NCBI GenBank assembly: GCA_964036665.1
Contig: OZ038533.1
Coordinates: 15,161,075-15,225,074, forward strand
DNA: 64,000 bases
Source of the DNA: Gordius sp. MW1
Taxonomy: Eukaryota; Nematomorpha; Gordioida; Gordea; Gordiidae
Reading direction: 5' to 3'
The notes under the pieces are model-generated. The model was not told the origin of the DNA. It did not search any database and saw only the letters and a list, made by a program, of their open reading frames with translations. Shown one piece after another: positions 11,306 through 23,760 of this stretch (position 1 is the first letter of the stretch; every line of letters starts with the position of its first letter). Both the position numbers and the translations under genes were made by a program.

Positions 11306-12588
11306 GTAGCTGTGCCCGGCCAAGCGTTGCTTTGGCTTAGTTCTTAATCAGCTAAATAATTAGTAAATAATAGTAGGACATATATGAATAAATTTGGGTC
11401 GGCTGTAAGAGAGTTATGATATAAAAAATATAATACTATATTATTGAAGTAAATATTATTTAATTTAATAATAGGAAAAGGCATATTTATTTATAATTTA
11501 ATAGATTTGTAACAGTTTAAAATACTTATAAGGTATTTGTTAATTTTATAGGTTAAAATGTGAGGTGGTAACGATAATATGCATAATTGGGTGACAAAAA
11601 GTATCACGGGAGGGTTCTGGCTGTCGCAGATCAATAAAAAGTATATATATAAACCATCTAGGATGCTATGGCAATGATCTGACCAAAGTTGGTGGCAATC
11701 GGTCGAGAATTTTAGAAGTTATTAAAGGACAAAGAAAACGGAGTTACATTTTTATATATAATTAAACATGTAATAATATTAAGAATTCATCGTTGAAACT
11801 ACAAAATATATTAGAAATCTATTAATTGCTCTGTTATCGGGATTTAAAAAATTTACCTTGATTAAAGGCCTTTATACGTTATTTTCATATTTGATAATTA
11901 GAAATATTTTCAATTATATTAATTGGGTATTGTAAAACTTATTAATTTTAACGCTAATCAAATAAGTGTAGAGAATATATTTATTCTAGAAACTTTAAAC
12001 TTGTAGCTTTTACATTCTCGAAGCCCCTTGTTAGGTTTAGACGCGATAGTGTACCAGGGAAAGCTAAGATCGATGTATCATAGTATGTAACTTTAACTGA
12101 AAATTGAAAATTAAGTTTGAACATATAAAAAACTGACGTTAGAAATCTTTTTAAAAATATATATACATTCTCATAATTACCTTTTAAGCCATGGAAAAAA
12201 GAATTAAAATTATCCAAGAATGAAAGAAATTTTATTTATTTCAGGTTTAATTAATAAATTTTATGTTGTCACCGTTAACCGTTCTCGAAAAATAATGGAC
12301 CGATTTGGCTCGAACAAATCTTAAAACATGCTCCGGAGTGTCAGGAATAAACTGTGAAATTTTTAGCCAAATCGATCTGGTAGTTTTAACAAAAGTTGAG
12401 AATCAGGCACTAAACCGTTCTCGAGAACTACTGGACCGATTTGGCTCGAACAAATCTTAAAACATGCTCCGGAGTTTGGGGAATAAACTGTGAAATTTTG
12501 AGCCAAATCGGTCCGGTAGTTCTCCAAAATTGGTGGCGGCATATATATATATATAAATACATACATAGTTTCATTTTTATATATAAGA
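11306..12588 (-). mobile_element. Non-autonomous Helitron, 1.28 kb
   Basis: Read on the minus strand it begins TCTTATATATAAAA next to a flanking A (12589). It ends with hairpin GCCAAAGCAACGCTTGGC, CGGGCACAG and CTAC (a CTAG variant), next to a flanking T (11305). The interior has no Rep or helicase. GPCR segment copy 3 is continuous across the same point (about 42265-42275), so both ends are supported by an empty site. The ends resemble those of the 5.4-kb Helitron, which could have supplied the machinery. Confidence 0.85.
12277..12535. repeat. Tandem duplication, 136-bp period, in the small Helitron
   Basis: Two adjacent units begin AACCGTTCTCGA at 12277 and 12413. Each carries CCGATTTGGCTCGAACAAAT and ATGCTCCGGAGT, and each ends with an inverted echo of the same motif (AGCCAAATCGGTCCGGTAGT). 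Each unit can therefore fold on itself. The second unit is slightly truncated. Confidence 0.8.
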
Positions 12589-12985
12589 TTGAAAAAAATT
12601 AAAATTGCCTAAAATAATAAAAGTTATGTAAATTGTTGCAATGCAGGCAAAGCCATTAAACGTAACCCTGGCTCGATTGGTTGCATGCTAAAGTTGATGT
12701 GAGACCATTGAAACTTTTCAATAATGATGGTATTTTGTGCAAAATATTTATAAATAATATAAATTATAAAAATAGATACTTTATAGTCATATTTTTGCTT
12801 TTTTATAGTTGTTTTCATATTAACTGAAAGTTTTATGAATAGAATTACAAAAAATACAAAAGGTATTATAGCTTCGCCTATGGAACTTGCAAAACTGACC
12901 CAGGCATTTATAGAAATTAGGCTTTTTAAACTCCCTGGTATTATAAAAATGATTTATTTAGTGTTGAAATTTTGTTACCATAGAA

Positions 12986-13690
12986 TTAATAAGATATAAC
13001 ACTTACATGATAAAAAAATAAAAACAATTGTAAACTTTAATTTTGGCTAAAATAGCCCCTCAGAGACCAGAAAAGCCCGGCTCGGTACGCAACTTGACCT
13101 GGCCCGCCGGAACCACGAGCCGGGCAACTGTCGTAGAATTAGACTTTTGGGTGGGCGCGGGCAAGGCATCATAACAATAATCGAACTCAGCCAAATTTTT
13201 TTATTTAGTGTTACATTTTGTCAATTTTTCAATTGTATTATATTTATCAACCCAAAACGCTTTGAGTGTTTTTTCCAAAAACGCCAAAGCGCTCCCAAGA
13301 AATTTCACTTAACACTAAAAAGGCTGGGTGAAAATAAACGCTAACGCTTGCAGGCGACCAATAGAAAACCTTGGTTTTTTACAACACTATATCTGACATA
13401 TCCACGCGGCAATCCATATCGATAATTGGCATAATGAATTCGTAATTATCAGGTTTAGCCTTGACCAAGGCAACAATTAAAATGTCTGGCTTATTAATTG
13501 TAATTTATTGCTTTCGATACAGCCACAACTGGTGTATTTGTGTATGGTGCTTAAGGTTTTTCATGGTATAATCTTTGACGATCATTTAAAATTTATGAGA
13601 AACCGTATTATGGAATAACGCCTAATCTGTACCCTGCATCATGGTTGATTTACCGAGGGAATTTAATAAAGGAAATTCACCGTCAATCCT
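12986..13690. repeat. Intergenic DNA with a hAT-like GC-rich terminus
   Basis: At 13055-13140 lies CAGAGACCAGAAAAGCCCGG followed by GC-rich DNA (GGCCCGCCGG, GAGCCGGGC). It is closely similar to 54092-54165 and resembles the ends of the hAT elements here. No partner end or gene is evident, so it may be a solo or degraded end. The rest is AT-rich with nothing recognised. Confidence 0.45.
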
Positions 13691-13758
13691 GTAAAATAAT
13701 AAAAATGAAGTTATAATAGTGTGTGGTTATAGTGTCATACCTGTTCCTGAAGAAAGTT

Positions 13759-14420
13759 TCAGTCGAAAGAAGGTAAGCAACGGACCGAGACACAAACTTG
13801 CATCCGAATCTTTTTGGGCATATGCTTGTGGTAGATTAACTCATAAATTGACTTCTCATTCCATAGAGATGAGGCTTGATTGATAGAGAGATTGAGTTCG
13901 AATAAGTTTATGTAGGAACATGTAAAAGCGGCTAAGGAAATCGCAGTTTGTGAGCGAATACCAAGACCACCGGATTTTGTAGGAAAAGTGGGGTGAAGCT
14001 GAGTATTAGTGTTAAAAGATATATAAAATCGATTCGAGCGTGGATTTATAAAAGCTTTCATAATTGTGTAAAACATCTTCAAAAAAAAAGGCTTGCGTAG
14101 AACGGACACAGAATAAACCTTTGCTATGTTGTACTAATTTATTATAATATAGAAGGAATGATGAGCGGGCATAGATTTATAAATTTCTAATTTGATATTG
14201 AAACTGGGAAGGTTTTCGTCTAAAAGTTTTTAAAATACTCAGTTCCCCCAATACGTGAGCATAAATCACACATATTATCTTTTTTAATTTGGTTAAAGAT
14301 AAAGTTAATTTTGGGTGAATAATATCCAAGTAAGAATAAATTTCAATGGTAATAATCATTTCAAACAATTTCTTTTTCAGCCGACTTGCATTGAAAAATT
14401 TCTTTCTCATTTATTGTAAG
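13759..14420 (-). pseudogene. Non-LTR retrotransposon remnant (C-terminal to reverse transcriptase)
   Basis: The minus frame 14109-13759 contains FPTKSGGLGIRSQTAISLAA and NQASSLWNEKS. The LP-x-x-x-GGLGIRS pattern is typical of the region after the reverse transcriptase in several LINE clades. An adjacent minus fragment (14410-14177) may belong to the same element but is not diagnostic. No RT catalytic motif, endonuclease or tail is visible. Confidence 0.45.
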
Positions 14421-14950
14421 ATGGGATATATGAAACCTAATATGTCAAATAAGATAATTTTTAACACCTCATTTGAGGTTATAAGTTACTAGGCTTCTTG
14501 GCTTTTCCATCATCTTGAAATTATTTTTGTTTATTCACATGGAATGAAAATTTCAGTCATATTTTATTAAAGAGCAAATTTGGTAAAAAGAGAAATTTAA
14601 AAAAAAGTTTTTTAACTCTGTGATTAGTATATATAAACTCTTAAATATTAATAAAGCATGAAAGTTTCTAATAAAGACTTATGAATTTGAAGTGCGTGTT
14701 GATATATTGCTAAATGAACGAGTAACGAAGGAAATTTTAACTTATTAAGTTAAAAATATTTTTTTGTGAAGATGATTGAAATAAACATAATGCAACTTTA
14801 TTTTTATTAAGTTAATAAGCATTAAAGATTGTAAACATTACAAAAACATATTTGCTTGTAATTTATAATTATTAATAAAAAACTTATCGATTTTATAACG
14901 AGCTTTTGGTGGGCCTTACTCCGGCCCGAGTTCGATAGGTTGCGTTCCGG
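14421..14950. other. AT-rich spacer
   Basis: No gene seen. The last 50 bases become GC-rich as the hAT-like end begins (GGCCCGAGTTCG at about 14924). Confidence 0.4.
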
Positions 14951-15740
14951 CTAGAGACTTGCACGGGCCACCCAAAACCCGGACCGGAATACCCCGGCCC
15001 GAACGGGCCCGGACCGGGCTCGGGCCTTATATTTTGAGGTTTTAAGATTTAGGGCTGGGCCTAATTTATAAAAAGTAGGCCCGAAACAATTGAGTAGTAG
15101 TAATCTAATTAGTCTTTGATTCTATTTTAAAATAATATCTCACATAAAAAAAAATTAATTAGTTTAGATCGCGCTATTTAAGATATTAACAATTGATTAT
15201 GGAGCAAGAAATCAACTTCTAATCCAAATATAAAAAAAGAATTCTTTAAAGTAATGAAAATCTTAAAAGAAAAGTATTGTTTATGAGAATATGGGTAGGA
15301 AAATGGATTTTGTTTATTGTAAGAACTGCAAGAATGTGTTTTCATACAATTCTTACTCAGATTAATTTATGTTAGTCCTTAATAATAGGGAAGGAACACT
15401 CATCTTCAAAAGCATAGATACTGCAAAGAAGTAGAGGAAAAGGAAAATTTAAAGAAATCGGAAAATGTATATTTATAATAAGCCAAGAACTAATAATGCG
15501 GACATATTTGATGCCTGTGTCTTTTTGCATGAAAATAGTTAAGTTAAAGAATTATAATTATATTATATTATATGAGTCTCATTTTTCAATAAAAATTTTT
15601 ACCAAAATTTACTTTCATCAAGATATCTATAATTATTAAAATTTAGGAAGGGTAATTTTTAAAAATGCTAAATTTCGGGCACAGACCCTGCCTAAATTTT
15701 TTTAATTCAAAATTCAGGGCTCAGGCCGGTGTAGTATAAC
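14951..15740 (+). mobile_element. hAT remnant with BED zinc-finger fragment
   Basis: The left end TAGAGACTTGCACGGGCC matches the terminus of the hAT element at 47065-50139. Repeated CCCGGACCGG-type subterminal DNA follows. At about 15308-15440 the + strand reads FVYCKNCKNVFSYNSY and, in a shifted frame, THLQKHRYCKE. These are the CxxC and HxxxH parts of a BED finger like that of the 47-kb transposase. The right side ends with GGGCTCAGGCCGGTGTAG. The catalytic part is gone. Confidence 0.6.
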
Positions 15741-17465
15741 AGATGCCAGCCGTGTTAAATATGAGCTGTCAATCAATCAAAAGTAAATTTTTGCTAGTTT
15801 TGGGCGCTATATTTTTTGTTTTTAATAAATTATGTTGAGACTAGCATTTTTGTTATAATATTTTAAGTTTAAATCTTTTGTGTATAATTTTCAAAATTGT
15901 GGGGTTTTATAAATTTTAATTAAGTATATACAAATTATTAACTTATTTGGTTTTATTACTGTTATATATAATAAAATTTTATTATTATATTTAGGGAATT
16001 TATGAATTTTGATAAAGCTGGGATCTAATTTAGGGTGGTCCCCCTCCCCATAAAATAAATAAATATTTGTAAAAATGAACTAATTTTTATAAGTTAAAAG
16101 GGAAGAATACAAAGAATTTTAGTATGCAAAAATATTAATAATGTGCTTTTTAGGGTAGTTAAAGTTTAGTATAAAGGAGGAATGATTTATTACTTACTTA
16201 AGAACATTATCTTAGTAGTAACACGATGAACGCTGGGTGTTAATACGAGCTATAATTCTCTCAAAAAATCTCATCAATCACGCCTCTACCCAATCCCATT
16301 GGAGGGAAAGAGTGTGAAAAAGCCATTAATCATCTTTTACCCAATCAAAAGGGGTGTTTGGAGTTACCACGCTGGCGGCTGACACCCTACAACTCAGCCT
16401 TATGGTATATAATATTAATTCATAACAGAGGTTAAGAATTTATTTAAACAGTTTTCTTGAACTTTTAACCTGAAAAAATAATTATATTTAGAGAAAATTT
16501 AATTAGTTTCTATAAATTTTAACTAATTAATAAACTAACTTTATGAATACGCACACAAGCTGTCGTAAGTCTTTATGCAACTAAAAATAATTTTCATCAA
16601 TTAATCAACAATTTATCTATCAAAATAAAGGTCATCAAATTCCCTTTTGTCGTCTATGCCGCCCCTTATTTGAATAAATAAACAATGTGTCGAAATCTAC
16701 GTATTGGGAGACAAATTAATTTAAACTAATTTTTCGAAGATTGCATATTCCTACCAGAATTCGAAATTTTAAAAAGTATTATCCATCCTAAAAAGTAATT
16801 CATTAATATCAAGTATTGATTTTCATTAATTGAAATATTCCATTAAAATCTATCTATTTTATTTTATCTGATTTTTTCGGGTTTCAATATGATTTGCAAT
16901 ACTACCTAGTTTGTTCACCAAAAGGCTTTTAAAACTCTCACAAATATTTTAAAAAAATTATTAATAAAAATACTAAAGAGTTTTCGATGTTATAAATAAT
17001 TATATATAGTGCTTTTATATTAAATTTTAATTAGTTAATCGATTTCTGTAACATGTTAGGTGCGCTATACATCAATTATTTATGTATGTTGATTGAATCC
17101 TTATTGAAAACCGTAAATAACTATTATTGAGGTTGGTAAATTTTTTTTGGTGTCGCCTTGTAGCTATATTAATAATTTAAACGAAATCAGTAATAAAAGA
17201 GAATTTGAAAACCATAATTGGGGTTTTTAAAGCTTTTATCTAATTGACCCTTTGAAGAAAAACATTAATGCTGTCAAAATTAAATTGAAAGGTTTTATTC
17301 TTTTGTAATCCCATTGATACGAAGGGAATATTAACGAACTATCGTCTTATTTACTAATTCTAATCTAAAGACGCGACGAGAAAAATATACACGATTATAA
17401 GTTTAGAGATATATTTTAGTTTTCTACAATTCCTTCTTTTATTATTATCGACACATCAAAAATAT
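15741..17465. other. Long AT-rich non-coding stretch
   Basis: No coding frame, RNA gene or element end is recognised. Around 16200-16400 the DNA is less AT-rich (GCTGGGTGTTAATACGAGC, CCAATCAAAAGGGGTG) but has no identifiable function. Confidence 0.4.
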
Positions 17466-17728
17466 AATAATTATTTTTCTACGAGCGATATCGAGGTAAT
17501 CCAAAAAATATTTGCTAAATCATGTTAATAAAATAACAATCTTAATTCGATATAATAATAAACCAAAACGCGATGGTAATTAAAATCGCTCGCTCGAGAT
17601 GGGTAATAAAATCTATTTTTATCCTAGTGGTAAAAGCAAATCGAAAAGATAATTAAAACAAGTAAGCGGGGGGGGGGAACAAATAACGAAAAACAAATCA
17701 GCTAATAAAACCAACGTGGAACACCACA
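17466..17728 (+). repeat. 263-bp direct repeat, left copy
   Basis: Almost identical to 18673-18935 and in the same orientation. It includes CTACGAGCGATATCGAGG, AAAATCGCTCGCTCGAGATG and a G-run (AAGCGGGGGGGGG). Only a few single-base differences are seen, so the duplication is recent or converted. There are no terminal repeats or coding frames. Confidence 0.85.
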
Positions 17729-18672
17729 CCTCCCCCTTTATCGAGAAGTCAAAAACTTAAAGTCCTGCCGTTCCGATAAAGGTATAGGGGTATCAGTGTT
17801 GTTAAAAACCATTTAAAGACTGAGGCGGAATCAGGTCGAGGTGGCGATTTACCTTTTTCTTTTAAACAAAGTTCAAACAAACTATAGGTATAAGTATAAC
17901 CAACATAATTTCCAAACATTTCGTGAAATTTAGCCCATTAATATAATTTATCGTCTGACATCTACTGCCAGTTTATGACCTTTGCCCTCGGATCGACTCA
18001 GCGATAAAAAGGGTACGTCATGGCTAGCGGACTTTCTGTCCCAGCTCTGTAACGCACCGAGCAACAGTCGCAACCAAAATTATAATTAATCAATACTAAA
18101 TTATCACAAAGGCTGTACCGTTTTACTTTTATTTTATACCTAAACTATAACTTGCCATCTTTAAATTATCAAAATAATCATCTCTCGCCATTCTAATTTC
18201 AAGCAAAATACGCAGACCGCCAAATAATAATCAAAGAAAACGCGAGGGGGGGGGGGTTGTTTTAATATTGGTTAACAATATAATCGTCATATAATTAACA
18301 TATGTAAATAAATCAAGTGTATAATTCTGTCTTACAATAATATTTTAGCGGCACATTAAGAATTTAGGCCTTGAGAATTAGTTAGGGATGATTCTGCATA
18401 ATTGATATCTTGATTTAAACCAGTTTCGGGATTTTCATTCGTTCGAAGAATTCTGCCATCTGTTCTCAGACATATTGGAATTTTCACTGAATTATGTCTG
18501 CGGTTTAAATTTGGTAGCCAATTTTTCGAAGAAATTAAGGTCGGATGGATGGAAATTTATTAAACGGGGATTTATTAATCATTTCGGTCCTCCCCCAAAA
18601 AGGGAAGACGAATTTTTTGTTCCCTTTTTATTTCTACCGACTAATCTTTATTTACTATCACACCAGAAATAA
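17729..18672 (+). promoter_or_regulatory. Less AT-rich unique region, possible promoter
   Basis: This DNA lies between the two 263-bp repeats and is visibly more complex and less AT-rich than its surroundings. At about 18001-18075 there is GCGATAAAAAGGGTACG, TATA-like, about 50-60 bp before GAGCAACAGTCGCAACC, which looks like a capped 5' leader. No downstream coding exon could be linked to it. A 65-codon frame at 18475-18672 has no family resemblance. Regulatory use is inference from composition and motif spacing only. Confidence 0.25.
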
Positions 18673-18935
18673 AATAATTATTTTTCTACGAGCGATATCG
18701 AGGTAATCCAAAAAATATTTGCTAATCATGTTAATAAAATAACAATCTTAATTCGATATAATAATAAACCAAAACGCGATGGTAATTAAAATCGCTCGCT
18801 CGAGATGGGTAATAAAATCTATTTTTATCCTAGTGGTAAAAGCCAATCGAAAAGATAATTAAAACAAGTAAGCGGGGGGGGGGGAACAAATAACGAAAAA
18901 CAAATCAGCTAATAAAACCAATGTGGAACACCACA
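18673..18935 (+). repeat. 263-bp direct repeat, right copy
   Basis: Partner of 17466-17728. The two copies bracket about 940 bp of lower-AT DNA. They differ by a few bases (one A lost in GCTAATCATG, and ATGTGG for ACGTGG). Confidence 0.85.
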
Positions 18936-19751
18936 ATTCTTTATAATCGAAATCTAGTTATCTTTTACCATATGTTAAACTGGCATTACGAAATTGGTAG
19001 CGATATTTGATTGAATTCATTCTCTCTTTATCATTTGTCCTCATGAACTTAGCCAGGTGGGGGAAATAATAGATAATAAAGTGCAAAAATACTTTTAAAA
19101 TATTTTGTAATATGTCCCTTCTTAATTAAGACTCAACTTTAGTAAATATATGCACACTAGTAACTATAAGAGGTAAAATTTTCTGTCATTCATTTTTTTA
19201 TATATTTCCAACCTTGGAAGAAATTTTTTCTGCAAACAAATGGTATTTTATAATAAAAATATTAAACTATTTCTTAAACTTATATATAAATTAATATGAC
19301 TTTGTTATTGGAAGCATGTAACAAATGGTAAAATCTAATTGTATGTGGAAACTAAATCGACCATAACTGAAGGACTTTGTCTAATGAGCGCACAAAAAGC
19401 TTGTAAAGGAAAAATTAAACAATTCTTCATGAATCTGAGAAGGATAACATTATTATAATAAAAATTTTTGATTTCATGTATATTAGCAAAAAATAAAAAT
19501 TTATATTTCTCCATTAATTAATGTTGAGTTTTAATTTGATTTGAGAGTAGAGTCGTGAACATAGAGCAAGAAACAAAAAAATATTGTAAAACTTATTTTT
19601 ATATATTTTAAAGTCTTTCTTCCTCATTTCAAATTACTACACAATCTCACCGCAAACTTTGCCGCTATTTACCCTAACTCATTTTATAGGTTTGCTTTCA
19701 TAATATTCTCTACAAAACATGATTGTTATAAGTCAATCCTTAGCTGGCACC
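18936..19751. other. AT-rich stretch, nothing recognised
   Basis: No gene or element terminus supported. Confidence 0.4.
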
Positions 19752-20412
19752 TATAGCCCTGCAAATATTAAATTTCTTCGCCCCTAGCCGGGTCCGAGCC
19801 CGACTTCTCAATTATTTGCCCTAGCCTGAAAGACTTTTTTAGTTTTTGGCCCGACCTGAGCTCGACTCTTTTCAAATAAAATGAGAGAAAATTTATATTT
19901 TTGAAAATTATTTCACCATCTAAATATAAAATGCATTAGATTGTTATTACTCCTTATTTACAACTAGGATAAGTTTGAGATAAAAAATTCACTCGTTAAA
20001 ATTTATTCAGCTAACACTTTAAAACCAAAAATCTAACTTTATAAAATATATTTTATTTAGCAGTTCCAAATAAACAGTTTTTTGAAATATTTGCCAATCT
20101 TATTTTTAAAGTTTTAACAGTTACTATGAATATATTTAAATACTAAAATAAGATTTGCTTAAGTCAGATTAACATAGCCAGGGGAAAAAAGCTGAAGTTT
20201 GAAGGCTACATTATGCACGCTGTGCGAAGATATTATTTAAAATTAAGTTGAGTTTACTTAATTCATATTTTATAAAAGATTAGTTTGCTTTAGTTCAATT
20301 AGGTTGTGGCCGCCTCATCAGGCCCCACACAAACCCTGATTATCAAATTCTGTCAAAGTCCGCCCAGAACTCGATTGAGCCGGGCAGGGTTTGGGTGGCC
20401 CAAGCAAGGCTC
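19752..20412. mobile_element. Probable degraded hAT-type MITE
   Basis: GC-rich ends bracket an AT-rich interior. The left has TAGCCCTGCAAAT then CCGGGTCCGAGCCCGAC. The right has GAGCCGGGCAGGG then GGCCCAAGCAAGGCTCTA, whose complement TAGAGCCTTGCTTGGGCC resembles the hAT end TAGAGA-x-x-TGCACGGGCC. The left end is too degraded to set a precise boundary or target duplication. Confidence 0.4.
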
Positions 20413-21020
20413 TACTGGCAATATAGGAATTACAATCTTAACATCTCCCTCTTGTCTATATTGAAACGTTGGGCATTATAGGAAACTATTTTTCGACAAT
20501 CATAGAAAACATGGTGGAAAATTAGGTGGCTAAACCTTTTTATTGTATGAAATGATCAACAATCGCCAACCATACGTTATCAGCTACCTATATTCCAAAT
20601 CCCATCCTGTGCTACTATTAAAATGTGTAAAAAATTCGCTATTATTCACCCTTGGTAGAATATATGTACTCATCATCATGAATGTTTTACTAAATGCTTA
20701 AAAAAGATAGTCTAATCATGATGTTGCCTCTCATTGTCGATAAATAATAGATAGGCCGTTTTCTTGTGTTACCTAAGCTCTCTGCTCATCAGCTTCCCGT
20801 TTTAGAGAAACTCCACTCGCAAAGCTAATCATTAAGTGCAAACTTGACTAGAAAATTGAGTATGTTTTTAATGGTTATTCGACGTAAAATACTCAAGACA
20901 TTTTGAACAATACCTATCCAAGTTTACAAAATAGTAAAAGAAATTAGTTTAGCATATGACCCCAGGTTAATCATATTGGCCATGAATTTGTCCATTACAT
21001 CGATGCTCGTAAAGAGTTAA
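20413..21020. other. AT-rich spacer, nothing recognised
   Basis: No coding frame or repeat end supported. Confidence 0.4.
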
Positions 21021-21028
21021 GCCAAGTC

Positions 21029-21175
21029 CATGGGCGTAGCCAGGTTTGGGATTAGGGGGAGGGGGGCAAAACGTTTAAAAATTCAATTAGAGGGGGGCAA
21101 AACATAAATTTTTTTAATTTTCAAAGTTTTTGCATCGAAAATTTTTCCCCCGGCCCTCCCCTGGCTACGCCCATG
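21029..21175. mobile_element. 147-bp hAT-type MITE, GGGCGTAGCCAGG family
   Basis: Ends CATGGGCGTAGCCAGG and CTGGCTACGCCCATG are inverted repeats. It is flanked by a perfect 8-bp target duplication GCCAAGTC (21021-21028 and 21176-21183), which points to hAT transposase mobilisation. The interior is a G-rich/AT-rich spacer without coding. Confidence 0.92.
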
Positions 21176-21502
21176 GCCAAGTCCTTCATTTACAACAGCC
21201 GTCAGTTTAATAACTCATGTTAAGTTGAATGTGAACATGCAGCTGACTATGACATTGGCGATTACTTATATTTTATTAATCCTAACACTTGTGCCTATGT
21301 CTATAAAGAGAATTCTATATAGGTATAATCTATGCAACATATTGAAGCATTTTGCGGAGGTAAATTGGTTGAATCTCTTAATTTTTGTTAGAGCTTTTAT
21401 ACATTTTTGGCATTTATTAAGGGTATCGGAGACTGTTGTTAAAAACCTATGGTTTAAAACCAATCCGCTTGAATCAACATCTTTAGCCTCCTGAATTACA
21501 AC

Positions 21503-21949
21503 CATAGGCTAGATAGTCTGCTCATGCCATATGTTGCATATGGTTAATTGTGTCAAATTTTCCTCCATTTTGAAGAGGGCAACTGGTGTATAACCATGTA
21601 ATTTTGCCCTATAACAGTCAATTTCCCTTCCTCACTAGTTTATAAATTAAAACGAACGTCAATAAATTAATATTATACAAAATAGCAATTAATATTGATA
21701 GCGCTATATTATTAAACAAACAATCGCGTTTTTTACATTTGTAATTTTTATGTATTTTTAAAATGATATATATTTTAGAATGCTTTTTTTTTGATATCTA
21801 CCCAATTCAATATTTTTTTTTTACCTTTTTAAGATTATTGCGAAAATTCCGAATTTCTATATGATCACCACTTTACAATGTGCATTTTCAAAATGGTGGA
21901 AAAAAGGGTACACATTTTGTGCGTTGATGAGCAGTCTATCTAGTCGATG
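21503..21949. mobile_element. 447-bp hAT-type MITE, CATAGRCTA family
   Basis: Left end CATAGGCTAGATAGTCTGCT, right end GAGCAGTCTATCTAGTCGATG (complement CATCGACTAGATAGACTGCTC). The flanking 8-bp duplication is perfect: ATTACAAC at 21495-21502 and 21950-21957. It is related to 28720-29179, with a shared interior TCCATTTTGAA motif. Confidence 0.9.
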
Positions 21950-22689
21950 ATTACAACAACTCCTAAATTACCTACTCCTCTTCTTTTCCGTTCAACAAAA
22001 ACACATATACTTTATGTTCATTATATTAAAAAAGTTAACATCATAAATGGATGAAGTGACATGTTATACATGTCTGCTTTTATATTTAAACCCATTAGAT
22101 ATTATGTAAAACAATCACTTGGCAATGTCTCTTAATAAGAAAGTTTTTAATTGCTATGCAATTTATGGGATCGTTTTTTGGTGTCCGTCGTCCGTCGTCC
22201 GTCGTCCGTCGTCCGTTACCCTATCTATTTGCATTGGGTATATTAGGTTATCGCTTTTTTAAATTAATGGATGAGAAAGAGGTGCCCCACCCCTCATCTC
22301 TATCTCCCTCGCTGTGTTATTTTTTAAATTAATGCATAAGAGGTGCCCCACCCCTCATCTCTATCTCCCTCGGTGTGTTATATATAAGATTTGTTAAATT
22401 ATCTATTATATAATAAACATAGATAAAAGTTGTGCTATGCAATTTAACTAGTTATATAATAAACATAAATAAAAGTTGTTTACTTTTAATTGCTATGCAA
22501 TTTAACTAGTTTTGGTTATATAATAAATATAGATAAAAGTTGTTTACTTTTAATGCTATGCAATTTAACTAGTTATAAATAAACATAAATAAAAGTTGTT
22601 TACTTTTTAATTGCTATGCAATTTGACTAGTTTTGGGGTTGGAATCCCGGAGTTTTTTTTGACTCTTATGATTGTTCTTGTTACTATCA

Positions 22690-23760
22690 TTGATAATAAG
22701 AATTTTTGGCCGTCCGCTGGCTGCTGACCAATGAAAAAAATGACCATTGGCCAAAATGTGAATCGAAATTATTTTATTCGTTTTTTTTGACTACTATAAT
22801 TGTTCCTGTTTCTACCATTGCTATTATGACTTTTTGGCCGTCCGCTGGCTGCTGACCAATGTTATATAATAAACATAAATAAAAGTTGTTTACTTTTAAT
22901 TGCTATGCAATTTAACTAGTTTTTGGGTTAGAATCCCGGAGTTTTTTTTGACTATTATGATTGTTCTTGTTACTATCATTGATAATAAGACTTTTTGGCC
23001 GTCCGTTGGCTGCTGACCAATGAAAAAAATGACCATTGGCCAAAATGTGAATCCGAGTTTATTTTTTCGTTTTTTTTGACTATTATGATTGTTCCTGTTA
23101 CTACCATTGCTATTATGACTTTTTGGCAGTCCGCTGGCTCCTGACCGATGGAAAAAATGACCATTGGCCAAAATGTGAATCGAAATTATTTTTTTCGTTT
23201 TTTTTGACTATTATGATTGTTCCTGTTCCTACCATTGCTATTATGACTTTTTGGCCGTCCGCTGGCTGCTGACCAATGGAATAAAATGACCATTGGCCAA
23301 AATGTGATTCGAAAACTTTTATTTCGTTTTTTTTGACTATTATGAATTTATATCCACTTTTATTGTGTCCTGGCTGCTGACCAATGGAAAAAAATGACCA
23401 TTGGCCAAAATGTGATTCGAAAATTTTTTTTTCGTATTTTTTACTCTTGTGAATTTATATCCACTTTTACCGTGTGCTGGCTGCTGACCAATGGAAAAAA
23501 ATGACCATTGGCCAAAATGTGAATCCGAGTTTATTTTTTCGTTTTTTTGACTATTATGATTGTTCCTGTTACTACCATTGCTATTATGACTTTTTGGCCG
23601 TCCGCTGGCTCCTGACCGATGGAAAAAATGACCATTGGCCAAAATGTGATTCGAAATTTTTTTTTTTCGTTTTTTTTGACTTATGAATTTATATCCACTT
23701 TTACCGTGTCCTGGCTGCTTACCAATGAAAAAAATGACCATTGGCCAAATTTTATATATA
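22690..23760 (-). repeat. CCAAT-hairpin tandem repeat array
   Basis: Roughly 100-130-bp units recur about eight times. Each has CTGGCTGCTGACCAATG, a short A-run, and ATGACCATTGGCCAAAATGT, then CG plus a T-run and GACTATTATGATTGTTCCTG. Neighbouring GACCAATG and CCATTGGCC can pair. Open frames through it arise from lack of stops and do not look like proteins. Confidence 0.85.

Larger units (their letters stand above)
2248..12985 (-). repeat. Segmental duplication, copy 1 (inverted relative to copy 3)
   Basis: After removing the two Helitrons, this segment aligns on the opposite strand with about 41916-46140: GPCR gene, downstream flank (shared core around 2340-2380 and 46020-46050) and upstream flank (for example 10545-10640 with 42985-43050, and 12600-12930 with 41945-42260). 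Similarity fades near 12985 and near the MITE at 2247. Boundaries are by eye and approximate. Confidence 0.8.

Noticed and set aside
13147..13344. Small open frame MGGRGQGIITII
   Set aside because: It starts in hAT-like GC-rich repeat sequence and continues into AT-rich DNA without recognisable protein features.
18475..18672. 65-codon frame between the 263-bp repeats as a gene
   Set aside because: No family resemblance, conservation or splice context. The length is compatible with chance.
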